DNA of 64,000 bases from Pectinophora gossypiella (GCF_024362695.1 NC_065406.1:558001-622000), one strand, 5' to 3'; shown: positions 1-12,003, counted from the first letter of the stretch. Notes: a model not told the origin generated them from the sequence alone. Numbers and translations are program-made.

Positions 1-711
1 GGCGCCAACTGGTCTGAAAGAATGTTTTGGTTAGGTTAGGTTGGGTTAGATTTTTTTGCGCAAGTTATGTTAGTGTTGATTGGTACGGATGTATTTTTTT
101 GTGCAGAGCATGTGCTATTTTTTTCTGTGTTTTTTGGAGGTAAATTGATATTAAGAAGCTGGTTTGGTTGCGATACATATTTAAGTACAAGTGCATTGCG
201 TATACGCAGTCAATTCAATTTTGCGTATATTTGTTGCCATTTTAAAACAAATTGCATGCTTTGGAGTTCTTTTTCACCATCAAAAAGTTAATAAAGCACA
301 ACCGTATCAAAATTCTAGTAATAAATCCGTCTAAATGTTCCATAAATTGTCTGTTATGACTACAAATTAGTCTAGACTGAGATGAAGGCTCAAATTCCCG
401 TTCTTAAGTTATTCATTCGGCAATAGAGAAATAAAAACCGATATAAATTAGTATAAATGTGTTTGAAACCGCAGTCTGCCGCTTGTGACATTTCTAGAGC
501 TTCAGGATTAAGTCAGATTCAATAAAGAATAGAATATGTGAATGATGTATAAATAAAATAGTGATGAAGTGAATGTAAAGAAACCCGATGTATTCATTCT
601 TTTGAGACATCTATCTTGTTAGGCAAGCATCAGTTTCCACGTACCTATCTGTACTCTATTGCCTAGGTACATTATTATTTGTCTCAAAGTAAGCTTTATC
701 TCAGTAAGTAT
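1..711. other. AT-rich stretch without recognisable genes
   Basis: I see no gene or known repeat here. The first 50 bases contain a few TTAGG-like words, too few to be a telomeric array. Short open frames near 67-291 and from 679 are AT-rich and lack recognisable domains. Confidence 0.5.
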
Positions 712-757
712 TTTACTTCACACTTCACTTCACTCTTCGCTTCACACTTCACTTCAC
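712..757. repeat. Short CTTCACT-type simple repeat
   Basis: Imperfect tandem copies of the 5-7 base words CTTCA and CACTT run for about 45 bases. A weaker echo of the same words lies at 1095-1120. It looks like an ordinary degenerate microsatellite. Confidence 0.6.
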
Positions 758-1146
758 CACTACAGGATTCATCGGTATCGGTAAATCCATTAATGAAACA
801 ATACAATGAAGCTTACTTTCTAATCTTCATAAGCCCTCCTGAATTGTTGTTGCTAAGACCATGTAACCCTTTGAAACCAATAACCCGAAATACAACAGCC
901 TTGCGTTTGAACCCGAGTGCGGTCAAATTTTGTCCTTGGATCGATCGCGATTCACGTGTATCTCATCAATGAATAAATTGTACACTAATAGTACTACGAG
1001 CTACGTAGTTGCTTCTGTAATCGAATGTGGAAATTTTTACAGCTATATTTGTGGATTGGACCTTGGGTAACACGTTCTTCGGGCAGGCACTGCACTACAC
1101 ACTTCACTTACACTTGCATTTAGGTGCTTACAGTGTGAAACTAGGA

Positions 1147-1183
1147 ATATGAAACTCCCGATATTTCGACACTGTTATAAGTG
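1147..1183 (-). repeat. Fragment of foldback element Q
   Basis: This stretch carries the ACTCCCGATATTTCGACACT core that also occurs, in the opposite orientation, inside the longer copies at 30313-30594 and 48484-48668. Only about 37 bases survive. Confidence 0.5.
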
Positions 1184-1716
1184 ATTACTAAAGACAAACA
1201 TAATAATATCTGTCTACTCAAGCAACCATTTTTAAGTTTTGTCGAGAAATTTTTAGAGCTATACTTAGTAACAATACCCTCAAAAAAGTTTAGTACGTAA
1301 TTATCCGCACTTGGTTTACGTATTTCCATTTAACATCTTTTTTTACATTGTAACATGTACATATTTATGCATTACCAGCGCCAATGCTATTTCAAGAACG
1401 TTACGTTACATGTGACTATTTTTCTTGCATCTATTTTAATACTGAATGTAAATAGAGGTGCGTCCTTGTGGGTATACAATGGGGGAAACTGAATCCAAGC
1501 AATGAATGGATCAATGCCTGTGACGTGGCTATCACAATGCCATCACATTTGCATGCGCCCGTGACCCGCTGGCCCGGCGGCCTTGCTTACGTAGACGCCT
1601 AGGTTTTTTATTTTGTTTCTTTTTTTGTAAAAGGCTGGCTAAGGCTAGTGTTGGTATGCCGCTTCGATTCGATTACGAGTGCTTTTTTCTCATGTATATT
1701 GCTCTCTTATATTCGG

Positions 1717-1926
1717 TACTAATATTATAAATAGGAAAGATTACTTTTATATTTTTCTTTCTATTGAATAAACTCAAAAACTATTGAACCGATTTTAAAA
1801 ATTCTTTCACCATTGGAATGCTACATTATCCCTAAGTAACATAGGTTATGTTTATTACTAAAAAATGAATCCCAACTAACACTTAATAAATGTTAACCCG
1901 TGCGAAGCCGGGAACGGGCCGCCAGT
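1717..1926 (+). mobile_element. Helitron-like (Lep1-type) non-autonomous relic
   Basis: The left end reads TACTAATATTATAAATAGGA and the right end contains GTGCGAAGCCGGGAACGGG followed by CCGCCAGT. These resemble the 5' TACTAATATTATAAATGCG and 3' GAAGCCGGG...CTAGT ends of lepidopteran Helitron-like elements. An internal CTATTGAACCGATTTTAAAA word is also typical. The copy is short (about 210 bases) and diverged, and has no coding capacity. Confidence 0.6.
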
Positions 1927-2589
1927 TCGGTGTAAGGTTAAAATTATATCTATCAAGTTGTAGAAAGTGAGCAGTAAAACATAATAATATTGTTTTTAAT
2001 TCCACGGTTCATCATTTATGTCCAAAAAGGCTCGTTAAATAAATCTTCGTGTGCCAAACAGAAATGTATCACGTCAAAAATTTACTACAGTCTCGCATGC
2101 AAAATGTCTTGTCCCTGGTTGTAAATAAATCGTTAACGACTTTCTCTGCTTTTCCTTTAGGTAGATTTTTTATTTGTTACGGTAAATTTTGTAAAAAAAT
2201 AAAGCTATTAAAAATTTAAAACTATATCTGCGGTCTCTCCTTATAAATATGGAAGGATTTACCAATTTCCGTAATTTAAGGTGATGTGTTTCAGTCAGCT
2301 AGGTAACGCTGCGTCAGTAGATGGCGTTACTTCTGCAGTTTTCGTATTTTTTTCCATTTATTCGTTTAGTGTTGAGTTCTGACCCAGTGAAATGTTAGGT
2401 GGCGAAATCTTACATACATTATCTTTAAGTTAAGCTACAATTTTGAAGTATTTACTGAAGATATCATATTGAAACATTGCATCAAAAGTTGGTGTCATTT
2501 CAATTTGTGTACAAACACGAAGCTGTCACACACACATGCGAACTAGGTTAGCTATTAAAAGAGATGCATAATTTGAAGTCTACTTCTAA
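1927..2589. other. Unannotated AT-rich interval
   Basis: No gene or confident repeat is seen. Words such as TTTCCGTAATTT recur at 2265-2285 and 2808-2820, hinting at diverged repeat debris. Confidence 0.4.
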
Positions 2590-2660
2590 CTTCTAAATGG
2601 CGCATTTGGTAAAGCAGTAGCCGCCATTCTTAAGGTTCACGGTTCAAACCCAACTGCATG
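2590..2660 (+). repeat. Degenerate tRNA-like head of an old SINE
   Basis: The order GGCGCATTTGGTAAAGC (A-box like) then GGTTCAAACCC (B-box like), about 35 bases apart, mimics a pol III internal promoter. The acceptor stem does not pair and a T-rich stretch follows, so a functional tRNA is unlikely. Confidence 0.35.
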
Positions 2661-2865
2661 TTTTAATTGTTTTTACTTTTTGTATTTTTTTTTACAATTG
2701 AATTTGGCGAACCCGTCTATTTGTTACGGAATTTTCAAAAAGTATCACTTTTACCAATAATATTATAATTAAGTATACAATAATTTACTTTGCACTAAAG
2801 TACCTTCCGTAATTTCCGTATTTTTTATTTTGTAAAATTCTAACAGGCATTAATCGCATCAGTGA

Positions 2866-2960
2866 ACATGCGGCTAACTAAAAAACTACTGAACGGATTT
2901 TCATACGGTTTTCACCAATGAGTAGAGTGATTCATGGGCGTGCTTTAGGGTTTATAATTT
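2866..2960 (+). repeat. Probable Helitron-like internal fragment
   Basis: ACTACTGAACGGATTTTCAT followed by a CACCAATGAGTAGAGTG segment resembles the interior of the Helitron-like copies at 1717-1926 and 18105-18300. Both termini are missing, so the assignment is weak. Confidence 0.35.
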
Positions 2961-3822
2961 ATACAAGTATTTTTTTTGTATAAAATGGTTCAAAAATGAT
3001 GATGAATGTCAAACATAAATTTTATCGTTACAAATATAGCCGACTTGGAGCTTTCGGCGAAAACGCTGCCTGAGCCCATTGAGATATAACAAAACAACGT
3101 ATGGTTGAATTGTTCCTTTTTTGTAGGTATACCGAAAAGTCCACAATATGTCATAATAATTAATAAAATATTATATTGTGTATAAAGAATTGTGTATATG
3201 TATTGTATGATTTTACAAATAACGATCACAGTACAGTAATAATAAGCTAGATTTTTCCTAAATTGCGTAGGTTCAAACTTTATCGCATCGCGTTTGAAAG
3301 ATGTAATGTCGCTTCAGGACGTCCCGCAAGCACGGCGCTGATGTCGCAGTATCCGCATATAATTATTATGACTTGTCATTTAGTTCCAATAAAATCCGCG
3401 GGACTTCATACGTATGTCAGTGACAGCTGGTGATAGCATGCGGGACACTTAGCACCTAATCGAATTCTATGTTGTTTTCGCGCCCAGTCCAGACGACTCA
3501 CAGCGCATTTCTGGACATATATTTACGCGTGGTGTTTATTGTTAGGTTAGTTAGTTCAGGTTAGGACGTCTTTTTATAACGAGGACGTTAAAAAAAGACG
3601 AGGCTGGGACGTATTGAAGTAGTATTTCCATATATACGCGGCCTGAAATGGGCTGTTTCGGGGACCTGAACTGGTTGCTGTCGAACTTATTATCACGTTT
3701 TCTTGATTAAAATTCATAAATAAGTCAAATAGAAAAAAGAAAAAAGATTTTATTTAGTTTTAGATCTGTCATGATGTCTGTGATGTTTGTTTATTATACA
3801 TAAGAATTTCAAAATTCATCTT

Positions 3823-4130
3823 ATTTTTTTTCCCAAAGGGCAAGGCAAAGGGAACTATGAACATACAGCCATGTCTTGTGTTTTTTTTTCTTGATGATGA
3901 TTAATGAAATGATGAAACCTAAGCCCCCACCCTCGGAGCAGACTCCTACTCCGAACCCCAAACGAAGTAAGCGGCTTGTTGGCGCAAAGCGAAAATAGAT
4001 AGGTACACTTTGTTTATTGAATATTCCGATTTAATAATACTATCGGGAATGTTTTCCGACTAATGTGATCATTAACCACAAAACACCACTTCGTATTGAT
4101 TATTTAGATTATTCAATGAAGAAAGCAACC
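3823..4130 (-). repeat. Dispersed repeat K, copy 1
   Basis: This roughly 300-base sequence is the diverged reverse complement of 50708-51072. Shared landmarks are GGCAAAGGGAACTATG with CATACAGCCATG, CCCCCACCCTCGGAGCAGAC, and the CAAAACACCACTTCGTAT segment near the other end. The class of element is not recognised. Confidence 0.65.
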
Positions 4131-4246
4131 TTCCCGTTCCCGGTCCCACCAAAAAGTCCGCGGCAAAGAGAATATAAATAAATCTGTATGTTGGATGGAA
4201 AAACAATTAATTATAAATGACTACTATTTAGGCCGGCAAATGCAAC

Positions 4247-4320
4247 AACTTCTTTTTTGATTTGGTTTTCCCCGAAGGGTAAGGCAAAGGGAACTATGCC
4301 CATACAGCCATTTCATTTTA
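4247..4320 (-). repeat. Partial copy of repeat K end
   Basis: Only the terminal block is present: a CCCCGAAGGGTAAGGCAAAG word followed by GGAACTATGCCCATACAGCC. It sits 120 bases from copy 1 in the same orientation. Confidence 0.6.
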
Positions 4321-4932
4321 TGTATTGATTTTTTATTATAATATATGTCCTCTTTTAAAACACGGTATTTATCCATTATTTAAAAAATGTTTAAATAAGA
4401 TACGTTATTACAAAAATATTTTCCCAATATTCCTTTTCTCAGATTGTAGTATTTTTAGTTTTTTATTTATATTTATTCTCTTCATACAAAATCTCTTTAT
4501 AAATTGTCACTGACATTCTATTACACTTGTCAAGTAGTCAAAGCCTTTAGAAAAAAAAAAAAAACTATCACGCACACAAACTAACATTGACACCTCTACA
4601 CGCTCAGCAAATACACTGTAATCTGCACCACTACAAATGTAGAATTGATCAAAATTGAGGGTCTGAAATATGGTACTTCTCGTATTCGGACCCTAAATTT
4701 TTGTTAGTTTGCGAAAATAATACACCAAAATATTACTATTTATCGGTTTTATAACAATATTCCTCTATCCGTTTTCCTGTAGCACTGCATCAACTTTTGT
4801 ATGGAAAACGAATCACCTTAATAATGCATATACAGATATAAGTCTGTCTGGTGTTAATCAGTGATAACACTTATCGTCTGTTGTTTTCCATATTTAGTTT
4901 ACAAGGGAAAATTTTAAATCTTGAAACATTAA

Positions 4933-5208
4933 ACATACATACATACATAAACTCACGCCCGTAATCCCTAATGGGGTGGGCAGAGCCACAAGTAATCAAA
5001 GACAACTTGCAGCCACTGTTGATACGAAGTCCAAAGATGGATATGATGAACCTTATGGTGATAAGGGATCAGCCTATCGCCCATAACATTAGTCCATCAT
5101 GTTAGAGGACACAATCCCTCTGTCGGTTTTTACGACATGCCCGGGAAGAGATGCAGCTGAACGTGTTCTATGTTTTTTATATGCTCCCAGAACAGCATAG
5201 AAGCAACA
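4933..5208 (-). mobile_element. Element D, near full-length SINE or LINE tail with (TATG)n end
   Basis: The minus strand ends in GGGATTACGGGCGTGAGTTT followed by tandem TATG, like LINE-tail elements. It matches 58236-58444 over most of that element's length and shares its end with 14800-14914, 20417-20522 and 45858-45930. AAACATTAAA lies on both sides (4923-4932 and 5209-5218), a likely target-site duplication. No coding frame is seen. Confidence 0.65.
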
Positions 5209-5227
5209 AAACATTAAAACACATCTC

Positions 5228-5273
5228 TTGAAACATTTTAATGTTTCATTCTTGAAACATTAAAATGTTTAAA
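5228..5273. repeat. Short palindrome AAACATTTTAATGTTT and repeat
   Basis: Two neighbouring copies of GAAACATTNNAATGTTT-like palindromes follow the right flank of element D. They also echo the AAACATTAAA target-site word. Function is unknown. Confidence 0.4.
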
Positions 5274-5333
5274 AAAGTCGTTTTCGGTATTTGCTCTCGC
5301 TCTATCGACCGTTTAATTCTATCGTACAGTCAT

Positions 5334-5470
5334 GAGCAATATCATGTAACCACTTTAGAACCCTGTCACAGTATCATATTTGACATTTAAAAAGACTTAA
5401 GGTTTGATTTGTCAAAAAAGTTAATGTGACATGGTTTCAAATTGAATACATATAGTACTCGTCACCGATC
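5334..5470 (+). mobile_element. MITE-G, copy 1
   Basis: This is a 137-base element with imperfect terminal inverted repeats. The left end is GTACAGTCATGAGCAAT and the right end is the complement of GNTCGGTGACGAGTACTA. The body word TTTGTCAAAAAAGTTAATGT is shared with the copies near 10000, 25775, 29806 and 43396. It has no coding capacity. Confidence 0.7.
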
Positions 5471-5995
5471 ATGAACGAAAACAAAACAAACCAAAAAAAA
5501 AAAAACTGGAATACGAGTGGAAACTTATATATTACAGTTTATTGTACACTAAAGATTATATAAAGACAATTAGACTTCGATTAGAGTTAGAGAAACTCCT
5601 TTAGATTATTCGGATAAGATTTTCCAACATTAATTCCCAACTCTATTTTTAAAGCATCTAATTTGTAAGCTCCGTGCTTGTCGGAGGTACACGGAAGCGG
5701 AAAGGCTGCAATTTTGCGTAGCGGCCTCTAAACCACGGATTGATGGTACTTGATGGAATCATGATTGTACAGAGTACATCAGCCGACCGAGACCTTAAGG
5801 TCATAATAATCTTTTAAAAATCAATCAAGTACATTTGAGATATTCGTAAATGCGATTAATCAAAAGATAAAGGAAATGAATATTCTATCGGTAATTAATT
5901 AAATTCGAATTAATTTCATAGATTTAAGTAGCAGGGTTTATGTAGTCATTTTAAATATTATGACAGCATCAAAAGAAAATAAGACAACAAATCAT

Positions 5996-6326
5996 TCTTT
6001 TATCATATGGGTTGTGAGGTGAATCACCAACCTCATCAACCCTGGTGTCAGGGTTATTATTGAGCCGCCAAAGGCCCCTGACACGGCTCATGTAACGACT
6101 ACTAACTTACATCAGTAAGTAGTAACCGGGACCAACGGCTTAACGTGCCTTCCGAAGCACGGATCATCTTACTTTTTGGACAATCAGGTGATCAGCCTGT
6201 AATGTCCTAACCAAACTAGGGATCACAAAGTGATTTTTGTGATATGTCCCCACCGGGATTCGAACCCCGGAACCCCGGATCGTGAGCCCAACGCTCACCC
6301 ACTGGACCACGGAGGCCGTCAAACAA
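5996..6326 (-). mobile_element. SINE-A (tRNA-headed), near full length
   Basis: On the minus strand the tRNA-like head has GTGGTCCAGTGGGTGAGCG (A-box region) and a GGGTTCGAATCCCGG-type B box. The conserved centre follows with CGTGCTTCGGAAGGCACGTT, then the 3' part CAGGGTTGATGAGGTTGG. AACAAATCAT flanks it exactly at 5986-5995 and 6327-6336, proving retroposition. The family resembles HaSE-type SINEs of noctuid moths; the family name is from memory and unverified. Confidence 0.85.
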
Positions 6327-6336
6327 AACAAATCAT

Positions 6337-8039
6337 CGATAAACAGGAAGTACAGGCAGCATTAACGTATCCGGCTCGAAGGACAGTTATAAATATTATC
6401 TAAATATACCCATTTTGGTACTAAGTTTAAAATACCTAGAACGAATTTGTATCAGTCAATCTTTCCCTAGACTGAAAAGATAAGATTGTCAAATCTTAAC
6501 TGCGATACATTATAATCTTATCAAAAAATCGTAAATAACTGCGATGACTTTTTCGTAAAACGCGAAAGTGGTCAAGTCACATTATTAGTCGTAAAGTTCA
6601 CAATTTATTTGCTCGGATTTTAGAAATTATCTATAAACATATATTAATGAGAAGATAATGTATTCTACCAATAAACTTACGATGTCTCAATCAAAAATTA
6701 ACGGCTTAATTGCCGTATCGTAAACTATCTAGTGAAATAGTTTCGAATTTCTTATTTTGCATTATATTTTCCTCGTTAGTCGTAATAAGTTAATAACAGA
6801 GGTTGCCAGCAAAATTCTTATTGGCTAAGGGTCACTTTAATCAAGAAAGCTATGTAGGGAGCACACGCAATCGCGTGATAGCGTCGCCAATTATATTTTC
6901 CCGCCAATTTGACGAAAATGGCGCGGGAAAGTGGATACGAATGTGCAGCTGCCCGCCATTTTGGTTTCTATTTGGTGCCTTTGCGTAATAGTTAAAGGTA
7001 CGCCTAATTTGAGCGAGTTAGCACAATCTACGACTTGTAAATTAACAATGCCGCATTGTTTTGCAACAGTAAAATATATAAAGCCAGGGTAGATGTCGAT
7101 GTGAGATTGCTCAACGTCGCATAATAGCTCGACTAGGGAAAGCATAGAGTCAACTTGGGTTATTCTCAACTTCAGACGCGATATTGAAGAAAATATAATG
7201 GTGTTTTATCAGCACATAGCGGATGTGTTAATAAATCAGTTTAATCTGAACTCTCATGTTCCCGGTTTCGCAACTCATTCCACTAAATTTCACAGAATAG
7301 CCATCGATGTGCGATCGGATCTCGATCGCGCGTTCAATGCCCATCTCGCTGCAGTGTTGCAGTCTGCATGCTTCGCTAGACGACTTTCGCGTATACGTCT
7401 GTTGCATAACCGCTTTCCACGCGAGTGGGATGCGTGCGCGCAGCCCGCCGCCGTCTCGCTCGCACCACACCCTGGAGCATCGGTCATTGACTCATCCAGA
7501 GATTCGAGACCAACATTTATCTTTAACTTTTTTAATTTGAGGCAGATAAATAAATTCGGTATTTTTATATGCCTACTCAGATACTGTAGGGCTAAAAATA
7601 ATGTTTCGCGCTCTTAAAATATAGTTATAGGTATTTAAACGAAGAAAAGTATTTTAATTTAGTTTAGAAGATGGGAGTTAATTTTGATATGTACAGAATT
7701 GTAAACCAGAAAAGGTAAATAGCTATTACGTTTACGTACTAAAATCAATTTAGATAACAATATAACTTGCGTGATCTGTTATCATTTGGAGCGGCAAGCG
7801 GGCGTCTGCCATGCGCGTGCGACGTTTATCATAACTTATACTGCTTATAGGTACACCATATCTATGTACGAACATGTTACAGATACTTCAATTATTTTAA
7901 GTAGACTGTGCTGTGGGTGGTTACTTCAAAACCGATCATTAATTTAATAAGCCTATATAGCCCGCTGCATAATACAAAATTGATCTCGTTTACATTGTGT
8001 GCTAAAAATATTTGCACGCTGCACAAAAAATGGCACGAG
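6337..8039. other. Mostly unique interval with chance open frames
   Basis: No repeat family is recognised. Overlapping frames on both strands at 7198-7617 share a GC-rich patch (7300-7480), and opposing frames here look like a base-composition effect. Codon use and sequence give no known domain. Confidence 0.4.
7075..7083 (+). promoter_or_regulatory. Candidate TATA box
   Basis: TATATAAAG lies 115-123 bases before an ATG at 7198 that opens a 139-residue frame of unknown identity. With initiation expected about 30 bases downstream (near 7105), a short leader is conceivable. AT-rich DNA makes such words common, so this is only a candidate. Confidence 0.2.
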
Positions 8040-8285
8040 CACGAGCGTAAAACGGAACGCTTGCAAACGGAAGTGATGCAACGAAACGCGTTTCGGCGCG
8101 CATCTGTGTAAACAGGCGCGCTTTTCTGAATGGCATGATGACGGCGTGCGGCGTGCGTTTCCCGCGCTGTGCGGGCATCGACCCCGCGCCCGCGCGGCCG
8201 CGCGGTCAGCGCCCGGGATAGTCGAGTGAAAGTAATTCGCGACCGCATGCGAGCCATGCCGCCTTGGTACCTCGCACCGCACTGC
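8040..8285. other. CpG-rich patch
   Basis: The stretch is much richer in CG dinucleotides than the flanks, with words such as CCCGCGCCCGCGCGGCCGCG near 8182-8201. It holds overlapping minus-strand frames of 131 and 109 residues that are arginine-rich because of composition. It might be a promoter or 5' exon of an unrecognised gene; no splice-consistent coding exon could be identified. Confidence 0.4.
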
Positions 8286-9690
8286 ATAGATTTATCGCCT
8301 CTCCTAGGCTATTTTTATCCCTAGCTCTACTACTCGTTAGCTATTATTTTTCTAATCTTGACATGAAGATAAATTAAGGGACTTGAAACTAGGGCTCCTA
8401 ATATTCATAGAAATCCAAAAGACTTAAGTCTGGCTTAATTTCACAAGAAAACAAAACAATTATTTATTAATGGAGAAGATCGGACAAACTTTATCCGAAA
8501 AACAAAACGCTTTCTCCTGAAACATCGCTATTGAATTCCTGCGCGACATAAGTGAAACAATCTAGACTTGTCGTCGCCTCTAAAAGCCATTAAAACCCTT
8601 CACAGTTCAACTCTCTTCGTTCCAGTTTCATGCGCAAGAGCATCTGCTCGCTCTAGTGTTGAGGACCGGCCAGATATTATTATAACCAAGCACTTCATCT
8701 TCGTCGCCACAACGCCTTGGGCTTCGCAGATGTTCGTTGGTGCCAGAGACCATTTGCTATCAGATGTCCCGTTTATTTGCACATTCAGATTACTAGTCGT
8801 TATAATCGTAAGAAGAATTGCCTTCTTTATTCTATGGAGTGTCTGTTATGGAGTGCCTAGGTTAGCCACATCTGGACTCTAGTAAAATCTGCGTATATTC
8901 TTTTAGTTTTGTGTTGACAACATCGGTGTCCGTAAAGCTATTGCGATTTACTCGCTAGTTAACCGTAATGAAAAGCTCTGCTGTTTCAATCAAAACGTCG
9001 ATATATTTTAGAATCGAACAGATGAACCTCCTAATTGAACGATCAAAACAATTATGGCTGATTGCCTGGCTTCATGATTCACTGGACATATTAACATTAA
9101 ATCAGGAGTCAGCCAGTGATTGCCTGTTTGATTCATTGCTGCGTCTAATGGCGAACTAGTTTTAATCTATGAGTCCCTCTTGATTTCATTTAGATTGTCT
9201 ATATCTGGAATACGACTCAATAAGATAAGGTGTATTTTGAAAAAGATTAAAATGTGATGGTCTTTAGATTCGCGATCGTCCAGTTTAGATCTGATAATGT
9301 TAATTAATCTGTCAAGATTGAAGGTTTGACAACGACAGATTTTCACTTAACAATATTTGCATGTTGGCGGTGGAAATGTTTTGTGTTTTTTAGATAATTA
9401 TCTGTAACTGGGTATGTAAGGTATTTTTTATATTTTTAATTGAAACGTTATGGTATTATAAAAAGTAAGAATACTTAGGCCCAATAAAATAGAAACAAAT
9501 AACATTTTGTTAGTTTTTCATTTCTTTAATTAAACATGATTGGGGTAAGTACACTAGTACTTCATTATTATCTAAGTTATTTCATGTCACCTTACCCTAG
9601 TGATGGCCACAGATTATATTAAATTTTATTTATTATAAACGGCATTTGGCAACGACAATTTGGGTAAACAGACCACCTTTAGAGGTCATA
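8286..9690. other. Interval with no recognised gene
   Basis: A plus frame at 8568-8882 and an overlapping minus frame at 8600-8782 have mixed composition and no known domain. Segments around 9053-9140 repeat the word GATTGCCTG. I see nothing else supportable. Confidence 0.4.
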
Positions 9691-9694
9691 TCAA

Positions 9695-9795
9695 GAATAG
9701 CGATAAGGCCGCCTTTGCCCACCTTAGAATAAGTTTATTCTGTAAGTGTTTTGTAAATTTGTGTGAAATAAAGTGTTTTATTATTATTATTATAA
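9695..9795 (+). mobile_element. LINE 3' end M, polyadenylation tail type
   Basis: CGCCTTTGCCCACCTTAGAA, then GTGAAATAAAGTGTTTTATT and a (TTA)n tail match the reverse complement of 14316-14405. The AATAAA word before an A/T tail is typical of a retroelement 3' end. Only about 100 bases remain. Confidence 0.6.
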
Positions 9796-9999
9796 AGGCC
9801 AAATAAATACACGATTATTGCTAAAATAAACGCCATTCGGCTGATTTGAGAGAAATCTTTTTTTCGCTTACATACCGAATTGAAGTTGATTAAGTCACTA
9901 ACACCCGGTATTGCTTAGGAGGCGAGGTAATGTAACATTTTCCGTTAACCCCTTTAGAAATATACAACTTATTTAATAAATAAATCGAAAAGACTCGGA

Positions 10000-10137
10000 G
10001 TACAGTCATGAGCAATATCATTAGAACCCTGTCGCACTATCATATTTGACATTTAATAAGACTTACGGTTTAATTTGTCAAAAAAGTTAATGTGACATGG
10101 TTTCAAAGTCTATACATATTAGTACTCGTGACCGTAC
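10000..10137 (+). mobile_element. MITE-G, copy 2
   Basis: The ends GTACAGTCATGAGCAATATC and the complement of GTACGGTCACGAGTACTAAT form the terminal inverted repeats. The body matches copy 1 at 5334-5470, including TTTGTCAAAAAAGTTAATGT. Confidence 0.75.
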
Positions 10138-11133
10138 TAGCCGACATCGACACTTGTCTAAAACGGCACATCACTGTGTCAATACCCGACCTCGATGACG
10201 AGTATGACTTCACACGTCAAATATTGCCACAGCTGATTATTTTTGCTCCAATACTAATGTTATAAAAGCCATAGAGTGCGATGACTCTATTAATTCCATT
10301 GTATCCAAACGGCAGTAGACGTCAGCAAACATTGTAGTAATTATCGCAACACATGTTGGTATGGAACTTGTAATTTAGATCGTTTAGAAAAAGCAAGATG
10401 GTTGTAAAAAAACGTTGATTTGTACTTCTTGAGCCGGTGTAGATTTGCAATTGAAAAATTGTTGGTTATTTTTGCGATAACTAAGTAATATAAATAAGTA
10501 ACGAAAATGTCACCTTGTTTTGTGACTCGAATAGGAGGCGTTGGCATTTAAAATGACACTATCGTTCCAAAAAGTGCTTTAATAAGTAAGTGATATATTC
10601 AAAGATAGAGACCTCGTCATAAACCCCGTTAAGAAACCATAGTTTTCTATCTACAAAACCCATTAGAATTAAACCTGTTTCAATGTTCGATCTGGTTCAT
10701 TTCCTCTGCTGATAAATACCTTGGTTTATACAATTTACCTAGGGTTTATTACCCTCTCCTGAACTTATTGTTTTGATTTTACTTATTGACTGAAAGCACT
10801 TTCTAAAGATAATATTTGTTTCTCGTTTTCCGTACACAAACCTCGTCATGTTTTGTTAAATGAAAGTGTTATTTGTTTGTCCTAAGCAAACTGCAAATAA
10901 AAATGCTATTTTTGTGGTGGCGTTTCGTTACATCATGGAAAATAAGATGATGAAGATGAATCACAATTACCTAAAGACACTTATAGGTAATTTTGTTTGG
11001 TTTGGTAGAATAGCCTTTTTATAAAACTTATAAAAAAAAAATTGAAACACTTCCGAATTCTTTTTCAGCCAAACAACAACTAATTGAAATTTATTTTGAA
11101 TTTGGAACATTAATATTAAGAATCAAAAACCTT
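10138..11133. other. Interval with no recognised gene or repeat
   Basis: AT-rich sequence with only short frames. A minus frame at 10341-10547 shows no known domain. Confidence 0.4.
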
Positions 11134-11189
11134 ATCTTCTTCTTCTTAGCGTGTGGGTTGTGAGGTGGAATACCAGCCTCATCAACCTT
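11134..11189 (-). mobile_element. SINE-A tail, extreme 5' truncation
   Basis: Only the last 56 bases of SINE-A are present, with the GTGTGGGTTGTGAGGTGGAA word and a TTC-rich tail. AAAACCTT flanks it at 11126-11133 and 11190-11197. The duplication shows this is a complete but strongly truncated insertion, not a decayed copy. Confidence 0.8.
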
Positions 11190-11604
11190 AAAACCTTGTA
11201 ATACCCACTGTAAAATGACATTACTTTTTTGTTTCTAATACTTTTCTGATAATACTTAGGAAGCGTAAATTTGCGTGCTGTAAAAAACAATAACATACGA
11301 TAACAAACAAAAACAATAAAACAATAAAAAAAACGCGACGATGAAGGTATAGGAACTTGTGACAAGGACCGCAGGCTTGTACTCAATGCTTAAATATACG
11401 TAAAAAACAGGCTGATTCTTTCCGAACTTCACTATTCCAGGTATGATGCCAACTGTACGAAGATTGAAAAAAACCAAGAACCTCCTAACAAGAATAGAGC
11501 AGATGGAGGGACCTCTGGGAGTCCTGAAAGACTGCGTGGACCAGAGGCTAAGGATAAAGGTTTGTGCTTATGTAATAAATTAGAGCCAGATATTTTTTAT
11601 CTCA

Positions 11605-11703
11605 GTCAAATATACTTTATTGAACACAACATACATGGACGAAAGATACAGTACAATCTGGCGGCCTTATTGCTAAGCAGCAATTTCTTCCAGGCAACCA
11701 GAT
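11605..11703 (-). mobile_element. LINE 3' end L
   Basis: The minus strand reads through a CAATAAAGTAT-type polyadenylation word. The body CTGGCGGCCTTATTGC and CAATTTCTTC-AGGCAACCA matches the interrupted copy at 15536-16012. A GATGATGATG-rich stretch follows. Confidence 0.6.
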
Positions 11704-11786
11704 GAAGATGATGATGATGAAGATCAATTAAAAAAAACAATTAACTGACAAGGAGTTTTAAGAACAGGAACATTCCCACTTTGGGT

Positions 11787-12003
11787 CTCTCTTTCTCTTT
11801 ATTTGAAAGCTGCGCTCTTGTCGGTGGAGTAATCGCCATTCCTCTCTTCTTCCCGCCAAATCCTTCACCTCCTGATACGACACGACCTGCACCTTTTCTT
11901 TTATTTGTTTCATGAATGTTCTCCTAGGTCTACCCCTTCCTCTCTTCCTTCAATTTTTCCTTCTATGATGTATGTTATAAATGAATCGTGTCGTATCAGG
12001 TAT
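11787..12003 (-). mobile_element. RTE-type LINE C-terminal fragment with inverted 5' end
   Basis: Translated on the minus strand, the fragment carries a GRPRR-like linker region followed by KQIKEKV and VSYQEVKDLA, matching the C-terminus of the RTE frame at 18335-18501. The 15-mer CCTGATACGACACGA at 11871-11885 recurs inverted at 11986-12000. CCACTTTGGGT flanks the whole at 11776-11786 and 12004-12014. This fits a twin-primed insertion. Confidence 0.75.

Noticed and set aside
29..50. TTAGG-like words suggesting insect telomere repeat
   Set aside because: Only two or three imperfect units; also scattered at 3541-3565. Not an array.
7198..7617. 139-residue plus frame after a TATA-like word
   Set aside because: Overlaps frames on the other strand in a GC-rich patch, has no recognisable domain and no splice support.
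7892..8287. 131-residue arginine-rich minus frame
   Set aside because: Composition follows the CpG-rich patch; a second overlapping frame of similar length exists, typical of chance.
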